Part shown: piece after piece, positions 1-5,107 of the stretch
Layout: each line of letters begins with the position of its first letter
Position numbering within the stretch: position 1 is the first letter of the stretch
Source: an uncultured Acidocella sp.
GTDB taxonomy: Bacteria; Pseudomonadota; Alphaproteobacteria; Acetobacterales; Acetobacteraceae
DNA length: 5,249 nucleotides
Direction: 5' to 3'
NCBI RefSeq assembly: GCF_946222605.1
Contig: NZ_CAMIIE010000118.1
Span: forward strand, 1-5,249
The notes under the pieces: generated by a model
Databases searched by the model: none
What the model was told of the DNA's origin: nothing
Seen by the model: only the letters and a program-made list of their open reading frames with translations
Translations under genes and position numbers: made by a program

Positions 1-1
1 C

Positions 2-553
2 AGCCCCAATCCGTTCATGCGCAAGGAGGCGATCGCATACCAGCGGAAACTGGCATCCGATCCAGCGGTTTATGGCCGCATCAGGCGCGAACCCTTCGAG
101 CCACCGGCCTATATGGCGCTCGGCGCGCCGGATTCGGCCGACATGATCCTGACCTTCCTGAACATGCATGATTTTATGTATGCGAACGTGCATGGTGGCG
201 TGACCGATGTGATCATCGATCGCTTTTTCCGCAACGCTTTTCAGACCTTGAAGCCGGGCGGGATTCTTGGTGTTGTTGCACATCGTGCTTTGGATTCGAT
301 GTCGGTTACGCAAAGCTTCAAACTTGGCCGTCTGCCACAAGCGTTTGTTGTCGAACAAGCGGAGCGGGCTGGCTTCCGCCTTGCCGGCACATCAAATATC
401 AGCGCGAATTCGAAAGACCCCCGTAATATACCGGTCTTCGACTTGCCGCCGACACTGGCACAGGGTTCGAAGGATCGCGCCAAGTATGAGGCTATCGGCC
501 CCGCCGATGACATGACTTTGAGGTTCGTTAAACCGGCGATTAACGGCGAATAG
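2..553 (+). CDS. Class I SAM-dependent methyltransferase-like protein (COG4798 type), 3' part only
   Basis: The reading frame is open from the first complete codon at base 2 and lacks its 5' end. The visible 183 residues align without gaps to the complete paralogue at 4212-5060 from that protein's residue 103 onward, with about 100 identities in 180 positions by hand count. The ATG at 17 aligns to an internal position, so it is not the start. Visible family elements are GAPDSADMILTF (the strand of motif IV), the LKPGGILG turn typical of class I methyltransferases, and the C-terminal PPTLAQG and MTLRFVKP blocks. The SAM-binding glycine loop and any signal peptide lie outside the window. Two positions differ from the paralogue in likely active-site segments: TFLNMHD here against TFDNLHD, and VAHRA against VEHRA. 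This may mean altered or lost catalysis. The stop is one base before the next start, so the two genes are probably co-translated. The family assignment is good; the substrate is unknown. Confidence 0.85.
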   Translation, partial: SPNPFMRKEAIAYQRKLASDPAVYGRIRREPFEPPAYMALGAPDSADMILTFLNMHDFMYANVHGGVTDVIIDRFFRNAFQTLKPGGILGVVAHRALDSMSVTQSFKLGRLPQAFVVEQAERAGFRLAGTSNISANSKDPRNIPVFDLPPTLAQGSKDRAKYEAIGPADDMTLRFVKPAINGE

Positions 554-554
554 G

Positions 555-1424
555 ATGCCACCCGTTATCAGCCTCGGGGGGCTCCTGATACAGACCCCGC
601 GCCTCGCATTGTTGGTGTTTGCTGTACTGATGATCTGGCTTATCAACTGGAGCACCCGACGATGGTTTGGCCGTGAGGGTACGCTCGGCGCTCATGTTGA
701 GCGTAGTTTTATAATCGGCGTTCTTGGCGCCCGTATCGTCTACGTTGCCCAGAATTTTCAAGCCTATCGCGACCATTTCCTCAGCGCCTTCTATGTCTGG
801 CAAACGGGATATGCGGTATGGGGCGGTTTTGTCTTTGCACTCGGCTATCTCGGATGGGCGACCTGGCGACGGCGGCTGGCGCTACCGGAGTTGCGGCTGA
901 TCGGTGCGATTGGCATGCCGCTATCAGCCTTCTATATCGCGTCGCTGGCGACGCTCGGGCGGTTCGCGGCAGCCGATCAACTTCACATCGGTAGCCAACT
1001 ACCGCATTATGGCTTTGTCACTATCGACGGGCGACAGGCAAACCTTGCCACGCTGCGGGGTGGGCCAGCAGTCGTCAATATCTGGGCTACTTGGTGCTTG
1101 CCTTGCCGCGAGGAGATGCCGCTTCTCAGCCGAACCTACACCACGGATGACAAGAAAGATTTCGCACTGGTCGGCGTCGATCTCGCCGAGCCGGCATCGC
1201 GGGTTCAGGCGTTTCTTGGGCAACAGCCGGTCAGCTACCCGATATGGACGGATCCGGCAGGCAGCAGGAAATCACCGTCGACCACGCTTTTCGAAAAAAC
1301 CGGCGGTTTCGCGGTGCCGACGACAATCTTCGTCGGCCGCCGGGGCATCATCAAGGCGATCTATGTAGGGAAACTCACGACGGCGATACTTGCAGTAAAC
1401 CTACAGAAAATCCAGGGTACATAA
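555..1424 (+). CDS. Membrane-anchored TlpA-type thioredoxin with degenerate Lgt-like N-terminal domain
   Basis: The 289-residue protein has two parts. Residues 15-135 are hydrophobic, with likely membrane segments near 17-31, 50-66, 82-104 and 114-132. The order GARIVYV (58-64), FYVW (79-82), YAVWGG (86-91) follows the pattern of prolipoprotein diacylglyceryl transferase (Lgt), where the equivalent is GGRIGYV, FRVW, MSFHGG. The Lgt histidine before GG is Trp89 here, so transferase activity is doubtful. Residues 150-289 are a TlpA/ResA-like thioredoxin domain: PAVVNIWATWCLPC with Cys181 and Cys184, EEMP after it, and the cis-proline loop VPTT (Pro255). Proteins of this family reduce or isomerise thiols in the periplasm. 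The ATG lies one base after the preceding stop and has only a weak TAGG upstream, consistent with termination-reinitiation. The thioredoxin call is firm; the Lgt relationship rests on a remembered pattern. The role of the fused domain is inferred to be anchoring, or electron or substrate transfer across the membrane. Confidence 0.85.
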   Translation: MPPVISLGGLLIQTPRLALLVFAVLMIWLINWSTRRWFGREGTLGAHVERSFIIGVLGARIVYVAQNFQAYRDHFLSAFYVWQTGYAVWGGFVFALGYLGWATWRRRLALPELRLIGAIGMPLSAFYIASLATLGRFAAADQLHIGSQLPHYGFVTIDGRQANLATLRGGPAVVNIWATWCLPCREEMPLLSRTYTTDDKKDFALVGVDLAEPASRVQAFLGQQPVSYPIWTDPAGSRKSPSTTLFEKTGGFAVPTTIFVGRRGIIKAIYVGKLTTAILAVNLQKIQGT

Positions 1425-1443
1425 CAGCTAATGGTCCTATCCC

Positions 1444-1472
1444 GCGGCGGCACTTGACGAACCAGCCGCCGC
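1444..1472 (+). repeat. GC-rich inverted repeat between the TlpA-type gene and pspA
   Basis: GCGGCGGC (1444-1451) and GCCGCCGC (1465-1472) form a perfect 8-bp stem around a 13-base loop. There is no T-run after it, so it is not a standard intrinsic terminator. It could attenuate read-through from the upstream pair, stabilise the psp mRNA end, or act as an operator. The loop contains TTGACG (1454-1459), which resembles a -35 box, but I see no convincing -10 at the right distance. Confidence 0.45.
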
Positions 1473-1486
1473 CAAACCCGAACAAT

Positions 1487-1490
1487 GGAG
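1487..1490 (+). promoter_or_regulatory. Ribosome binding site of pspA
   Basis: GGAG lies 11 bases before the ATG at 1502. It supports that start over the in-frame ATG at 1244, which lies inside the preceding thioredoxin gene. The spacing is at the long end of normal. Confidence 0.5.
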
Positions 1491-1501
1491 TTAACCGTCA
1501 C

Positions 1502-2287
1502 ATGAGTTTTTTTGCCCGTCTGAAAACAATCGTTGCTGCCAAGGGCGACGCCGCGCTGGACCGAGCCGAAGTGCCGGCCGAAATGTTCAATCATGCCTAT
1601 AATCAGATGAACGACACCCTGACCAATCTAAAGCGGGCGATCGTTGAGGTCGTGACTGCACGCAAACAGATCGAACAGCAGATCGACAGACTGGACCACC
1701 AGAACGCCACCATTGAGGGTCAAGCAAAGCAGGCGCTGACGATGGGCGACGAGACGCTTGCACAGCAAGCCCTGGCGCGACGCGTGCCCTTGCTGGAGCA
1801 GCGCAAATCGCTGGAGAGCCAGCGGCAGCAGATGCTGAACAAGCAATCCGACCTCGAAGCGTCCAGTCACCGCCTTGCTGCAAAGATTGCCGCCTTCCGG
1901 ATAGAAAAGGAGACCTTGGCGGCAACCGCAACAGCCGCCACCGCGCAGGTTGTCGCCGCGTCATCGGTGGCTGGCATCACGGAGGAAATGGGTTCAGTCA
2001 ATGCCGCAATGGACCGCGCCCGGATGAAAATTTCGCAGCAATCCGCACGGGCCGATGCGCTCAGTGAAGTTGCCGGCCATCTCGATTTCGATACCGGCCT
2101 TCCGATTGACCCAGTCCAGTTGCAGCTCAACCAGGCAACCGCGAACGCTGATGTCGCCAGCGATCTAGCGCGGCTAAAGGCGCAGATGGGTTTGGCTCCC
2201 TCCAAACCAACCTCACTGCCCAGCCCTGCCCAGCCCAGCCCGCAGATCGACGGGATAATCGAACATCAGCAGGAGAACTCGAAATGA
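1502..2287 (+). CDS. pspA: Phage shock protein A (PspA/IM30 family)
   Basis: This 261-residue protein is a PspA/IM30 (ESCRT-III-like) membrane-remodelling protein, expected to bind the inner face of the cytoplasmic membrane during envelope stress. It starts with an amphipathic segment, MSFFARLKTIVAAKGDAALD, in the position and style of the PspA membrane-inserting helix 0. The family pattern of Asp/Arg/Ala-Glu-x-Pro (residues 20-25) and QMNDTL (35-40) follows. Residues 30-145 are heptad-rich, Gln/Glu/Arg-rich coiled coil, followed by an Ala/Thr-rich stretch (139-158), a further helix (160-192) and a Pro/Ser tail (231-248) encoded by a short CCCAGCC-type repeat. The bacterial family is usually about 220-230 residues, so the tail is an extension. 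The start is chosen because the family N-terminus begins exactly there and GGAG precedes it. The stop overlaps the next start by four bases (ATGA). No PspF or sigma-54 elements are evident, so regulation is unknown. Confidence 0.93.
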   Translation: MSFFARLKTIVAAKGDAALDRAEVPAEMFNHAYNQMNDTLTNLKRAIVEVVTARKQIEQQIDRLDHQNATIEGQAKQALTMGDETLAQQALARRVPLLEQRKSLESQRQQMLNKQSDLEASSHRLAAKIAAFRIEKETLAATATAATAQVVAASSVAGITEEMGSVNAAMDRARMKISQQSARADALSEVAGHLDFDTGLPIDPVQLQLNQATANADVASDLARLKAQMGLAPSKPTSLPSPAQPSPQIDGIIEHQQENSK

Positions 2288-2568
2288 TCATCCGCTCGTT
2301 TGGTCACGGGCAGTGTGAACTGCCCGAAATGCATGCCAGTGCCCTGGAGATGCTGGATCGCCGACTTCTGAATGCCCTCACTACCGACGACAGATCGGGT
2401 TACGACCAAGCATTGATTGAACTACACGATCTGCTCGATCGCAATGCCACGCCGGTGCCGGACGACTATCTTGGCACCTCTGACGTCATCGTGCCTGAAC
2501 GCGGCACTGATTTTGCGGAAGCCGTGGCACTCGTGCTGCATGGCGATATCGTGCAAGTCAGCACCTGA
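2284..2568 (+). CDS. pspAA: PspA-associated protein PspAA
   Basis: This 94-residue protein matches what I know of the PspAA family, small partners encoded beside pspA in many bacteria and archaea. The N-terminus MIIRSFGHGQCEL fits the family's I-x-R-x-x-G-x-GQ opening. Residues 20-52 form a helical segment (LDRRLLNAL, ALIELHDLL), followed by the hallmark ATPVPDD (55-61) and TSDVIVPE (65-72), then a short helix that normally ends in a Gly-x-(L/I)-(I/V) strand, here HGDIVQV. The ATG overlaps the pspA stop as ATGA, so translation is probably coupled and stoichiometry with PspA linked. PspAA proteins are thought to modulate or recruit PspA, but their biochemistry is poorly known. The family assignment is confident from motif order; no search was run. 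Confidence 0.85.
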   Translation: MIIRSFGHGQCELPEMHASALEMLDRRLLNALTTDDRSGYDQALIELHDLLDRNATPVPDDYLGTSDVIVPERGTDFAEAVALVLHGDIVQVST

Positions 2569-2576
2569 CCAAAACC

Positions 2577-2598
2577 AACTCCGCGGCTCCAAGGAGTT
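2577..2598 (+). promoter_or_regulatory. Small inverted repeat enclosing a strong Shine-Dalgarno-like AAGGAG
   Basis: AACTCC (2577-2582) and GGAGTT (2593-2598) can pair as a 6-bp stem with a 10-base loop. The 3' arm overlaps AAGGAG (2591-2596), the best ribosome-binding sequence in this gap. It lies about 50 bases before the ATG at 2645 but only 12 bases before an in-frame TTG at 2609. It could gate translation of the downstream gene from a TTG start, or be coincidental. Confidence 0.3.
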
Positions 2599-2644
2599 CC
2601 ATACGATTTTGGCAGTACGGCCGGTAAAGCCTGAAAGATATACC

Positions 2645-3904
2645 ATGAGCAACCAGACTACCGACAACCACATGCATCCAGGCTTCTTCGCACGAATGCG
2701 CGCCTTCATCCGAGGGGAAATTTCCGCCGAGACAATCGAATCTTACCGCACCGCTGGCGGTGTAGCCTACAGCTTCTTCATCGAGGCCGAAAAGAAGCGC
2801 ACCGACCTAGCTGATGGTGGTACGTCGCCATGGACGATGAGCGCAGGTGACCGGGCCTATTTCACTGCCGTCTGGATCGGCTTCTCGCTTCAGACCCTGG
2901 GCGATGCTTTCATCAAGGCGGATTATGACCTTGATCCCGATACAGTCGGCTTCGTGCCGCGGATCACCGCCGAGCAGGTCGATCTGTTCTATTCGCACGT
3001 CGCAGACTTCCTGGCCTTCGCAGCTGCGGCTGCTGACAACAAGGATTATGTGCTGCCGGGACATCTACCGTTCGATCTGCCCGAATTCGTCGAGGCTGAC
3101 CCGTGCCCGTTGGCGCATCTGGTCGCCATGTTGGCCGCAGGCCGGGTGATGGTCGAACACGCCGGCATTGCTGTCTCCGACGCGCTGCGCGCCACAAAGG
3201 ACCGGCCGGCCGAATCTGCTGCTTTGCGCAGTCGGATAGCTGCCCTGCAATCGACCCATGACTCGGCACAGGCACTGCATCGTGATGGTTTCGTACCGAC
3301 CCCGGAAATGCATATGCGGATCGAATCCCAGATCAAGTCGGTAATCCAGGAGGCGTTCCTGATAGGCCAGTTGGTCGTCCAACCCAACCTGTTGTCGGGC
3401 ACCGCCTACAACCATCATACGGTGCCACAAGCATCTTCAGGCAACCCTTTTGACAATATTTTCACGCATGGAAAACGGCTGCCGCGACCGGGCAAACCGG
3501 GGTTCGACCTGTTCTGTCTGACCTCACCCAGTCACATCTCTCAGTTCAGGCGCGACCCGAAGGCTGGGCCTGCAATGGAATTTCTTTGGACGCATGACCC
3601 AAACCCGGACGAAACGCTCACCATCCAGGAGTCAATCTTGGCAGCTGCTAATCGCGGCGACATCAGCGACCGACAGAATGGCAAGACGGCGTGTTATAGC
3701 TGCTGCCCTTGGGGGGCGATCTATCTGGTGGTCCGGCCTGTGAATCTGGCCGGCCACCTTATGCGACCCGGTCAGGAATTTGTGTTCGACGTGTCGGCCG
3801 AAGAAACGGAGAGAGGGGGACCATTCAGGCGCGAACTTCTGATCGGCCGGTTCTCATCAACCACGAAGACCGATTATTGCACCGGCGGTGAAGGTGACGA
3901 TTGA
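2645..3904 (+). CDS. Unrecognised 419-residue protein of the psp module
   Basis: I do not recognise a family. Near the N-terminus, PGFFARMRAFIRGE (12-25) resembles the opening amphipathic segment of the neighbouring PspA (SFFARLKTIV). Residues 26-245 look largely helical, with Ala-rich segments at 113-130 and 155-180 and a likely helix around 221-244. Residues 250-280 look like a Gly/Pro/Asn linker. The C-terminal part (281-410) looks more mixed, probably beta-rich, with a cysteine group C-x-x-C-C (350, 353, 354) and strands such as AIYLVVRPV (358-366), FVFDVS (379-384) and RRELLIGRF (395-403). No signal peptide or clear membrane span is seen, so a cytoplasmic or membrane-peripheral location is inferred. 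It starts 76 bases after pspAA on the same strand. The ATG at 2645 has only a weak GAAAGA upstream; a TTG at 2609 behind AAGGAG would add 12 residues. Its N-terminal coding region recurs in decayed form just downstream. The reading frame is clearly real; function is unknown, possibly a Psp partner. Confidence 0.8.
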   Translation: MSNQTTDNHMHPGFFARMRAFIRGEISAETIESYRTAGGVAYSFFIEAEKKRTDLADGGTSPWTMSAGDRAYFTAVWIGFSLQTLGDAFIKADYDLDPDTVGFVPRITAEQVDLFYSHVADFLAFAAAAADNKDYVLPGHLPFDLPEFVEADPCPLAHLVAMLAAGRVMVEHAGIAVSDALRATKDRPAESAALRSRIAALQSTHDSAQALHRDGFVPTPEMHMRIESQIKSVIQEAFLIGQLVVQPNLLSGTAYNHHTVPQASSGNPFDNIFTHGKRLPRPGKPGFDLFCLTSPSHISQFRRDPKAGPAMEFLWTHDPNPDETLTIQESILAAANRGDISDRQNGKTACYSCCPWGAIYLVVRPVNLAGHLMRPGQEFVFDVSAEETERGGPFRRELLIGRFSSTTKTDYCTGGEGDD

Positions 3905-3914
3905 GGCTCCGACT

Positions 3915-4051
3915 GCCATCGATACCGCTTCCACCGAGACGACCGAATCTTATCGTGCCGCCGCCGGTGGGGGCCCATTGCCTCTTTATCGAGGTCGAAC
4001 ATCGCCGAGGCGATTACAGGTCATCCATGTCTGACTATGGACGATCTGTTG
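3915..4051 (+). pseudogene. Frameshifted remnant of a second copy of the 419-residue gene (N-terminal part)
   Basis: Bases 3928-3999 align with 2721-2791 of the upstream gene at about 54 of 71 positions by hand, with one extra base in a G-run near 3968-3973. Before the shift the translation reads TETTESYRAAAGG against AETIESYRTAGG (from residue 28). After removing one G it continues as AHCLFIEVE against VAYSFFIEAE. Further on, ATGGACGAT (4037-4045) matches 2830-2838, giving LWTI against PWTM and suggesting the similarity resumes at the same overall offset of 1207 bases. Many differences are silent third-position changes (TAT/TAC, CGT/CGC, TTT/TTC), so the copy was probably a functional paralogue before it decayed. 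Only residues about 24-66 of the parent are represented, so most of the second gene has been deleted. A short GTG-initiated frame (3894-4034) spans it, but it follows the shifted frame and is probably not a gene. Confidence 0.7.
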
Positions 4052-4090
4052 TGGCAGTCACAGTCCGGTGGTGACCTGAATTTAGGAAAG

Positions 4091-4110
4091 TGTCATGATC
4101 GCGCATGACA
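4091..4110. promoter_or_regulatory. Perfect 7-6-7 inverted repeat, possible operator
   Basis: TGTCATG (4091-4097) and CATGACA (4104-4110) are perfect inverted arms around six bases. The geometry fits a dimeric transcription factor site. It lies about 100 bases before the methyltransferase start at 4212 and has no T-run, so a terminator is unlikely. The regulator is unknown and no second copy is seen in the window. Confidence 0.4.
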
Positions 4111-4200
4111 AATAGAATCGGCAGACACCGAAAGACTTCGGATTAGATCGCCAAAATTGCGTCGTAGGTCTAAAAAGCATCGCTACATCACAACTGGCCC

Positions 4201-4205
4201 GGGGA
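4201..4205 (+). promoter_or_regulatory. Ribosome binding site of the second methyltransferase-like gene
   Basis: GGGGA lies six bases before the ATG at 4212. It is a moderate Shine-Dalgarno match at good spacing and agrees with a start that yields a clean signal peptide. Confidence 0.45.
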
Positions 4206-4211
4206 TTAGTC

Positions 4212-5060
4212 ATGAAGTCTGTTCTACGTGCTGCGATCATGTGCAGTTTTGCCGTTGCCATTTATGCTCCCGCCTTTGCAGCGACCGGAACGGCGGATGA
4301 TCCGGCCCTCGCTGCCGTAATTGCTGGACCGCAGCGTACGCCTACTTTTGAAGCACGCGATAAATATCGCCACCCCCTACAAACCCTGGAGTTTTTTGGA
4401 ATTCGGCCCGACATGACGGTGGTTGAAGTATTGCCGGGTGCCGGCTGGTTTACCGAAATTTTGGCGCCCTACCTAAAAGACCATGGCCAACTTATTGAAG
4501 CCACCGAGCCACTATCCAGTGCAAATCCCTACGCCCGTAAAATGGCCATGATGTTTCAAAAGAAACTTTCATCTGATCCACAAGTTTATAAAAACGTCCT
4601 TGTCATGCCCTTCGATCCGCCCAATTATATGCCCCTTGGCGCGCCAGACTCAGTCGATATGGTTCTAACTTTTGATAATCTCCACGACCTTGTCTATTTA
4701 AATACTCACAGGGAAGTGTCAGATTTGGAGATGCAAGCTTTCCTGAGGTCAGCCTACCAGACCTTGAAACCTGGGGGCGTTCTGGGAATTGTTGAGCACA
4801 GGGCCAGATCCGGCAGCGATGTGTCGGACACAATCGCCGCAGGGCGGATACCGGAAGCATATATGATCCTACAGGCCCAAAAAGCTGGTTTCCAACTCGC
4901 AGCTACTTCCGAGATAAATGCCAATCCTAAGGACGATAGCACCTACCCAGTTTGGTTTTTGCCTCCCACCCTGGCACAGGGTGATAATCAGCGTGCAAAA
5001 TACATGGCTATCGGAGAGAGCGACGCAATGACTTTGCGCTTTGTAAAGCCCAACCTTTAG
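4212..5060 (+). CDS. Secreted class I SAM-dependent methyltransferase-like protein (COG4798 type)
   Basis: This 282-residue protein has an apparent Sec signal peptide: Lys2 and Arg6, a hydrophobic core (7-19), and cleavage likely after APAFA (residue 23). The mature part has a class I methyltransferase order: motif I VVEVLPGAGWFTEIL (70-84), an acidic residue after the second strand (GQLIEATEP, 92-100), motif IV DSVDMVLTFDNLHD (146-159), and LKPGGVLGIVEHRA (185-198) with Glu195 and His196. The C-terminal blocks PPTLAQG and MTLRFVKP are shared with the paralogue at 2-553, which lacks the acidic residues at positions 155 and 195. The family is annotated as predicted methyltransferases; the substrate is unknown, and an export signal on a SAM-dependent fold is puzzling because SAM is cytoplasmic. 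Base composition drops here (sampled lines 42-50% G+C against 60-67% in the 419-residue gene), which could mean separate ancestry. It is probably co-transcribed with the gene starting at 5108, 47 bases downstream. Confidence 0.88.
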   Translation: MKSVLRAAIMCSFAVAIYAPAFAATGTADDPALAAVIAGPQRTPTFEARDKYRHPLQTLEFFGIRPDMTVVEVLPGAGWFTEILAPYLKDHGQLIEATEPLSSANPYARKMAMMFQKKLSSDPQVYKNVLVMPFDPPNYMPLGAPDSVDMVLTFDNLHDLVYLNTHREVSDLEMQAFLRSAYQTLKPGGVLGIVEHRARSGSDVSDTIAAGRIPEAYMILQAQKAGFQLAATSEINANPKDDSTYPVWFLPPTLAQGDNQRAKYMAIGESDAMTLRFVKPNL

Positions 5061-5107
5061 TGGCCGGTTGGGGGCACATAATGAACGGAAATTGTGAGAA
5101 TAAAACA

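Larger units (their letters stand above)
3905..4211. other. Intergenic region with gene remnant and palindrome
   Basis: This 307-base gap separates the psp module from the second methyltransferase gene. Its first half carries a decayed copy of the 419-residue gene's N-terminal region and its second half a perfect inverted repeat. Past about 4111 I see no gene. The promoter of the downstream gene probably lies in 4111-4200, but I could not find a convincing -35/-10 pair. No T-tract hairpin terminator is visible after the 419-residue gene. Confidence 0.6.

Noticed and set aside
17..553. ATG at 17 as the start of a 178-residue gene
   Set aside because: The paralogue at 4212-5060 aligns through this point and continues about 100 residues upstream, so the ATG is internal and the gene is cut by the window edge.
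555..960. Functional prolipoprotein diacylglyceryl transferase
   Set aside because: The histidine before the GG pair is a tryptophan and the later conserved Lgt R-L-G-N-F-I-N-G segment is not recognisable; only the fold pattern remains.
1444..1472. Intrinsic terminator
   Set aside because: The stem is strong but is followed by CAAACCC rather than a T-run.
1244..1501. N-terminal extension of PspA from ATG 1244
   Set aside because: It overlaps the thioredoxin coding region in another frame, and PspA homology begins exactly at the ATG at 1502.
2417..2644. Extension of the 419-residue protein from ATG 2417
   Set aside because: It overlaps pspAA in another frame and lacks a ribosome binding site; the translated extension looks like out-of-frame sequence.
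241..3430. Numerous minus-strand and alternative-frame reading frames of 60-125 residues
   Set aside because: They lie opposite or across well-supported genes, have low-complexity Arg/Pro/Ser-rich translations and show no recognisable family features.
3894..4034. GTG-initiated 46-residue frame after the 419-residue gene
   Set aside because: It matches the upstream gene only for about 13 residues before a frameshift, so a gene remnant explains it better.
4212..4280. Lipoprotein signal with Cys11 in the second methyltransferase-like protein
   Set aside because: The residues before Cys11 (AIM) do not fit a lipobox, and a standard cleavage site APAFA follows at residue 23.
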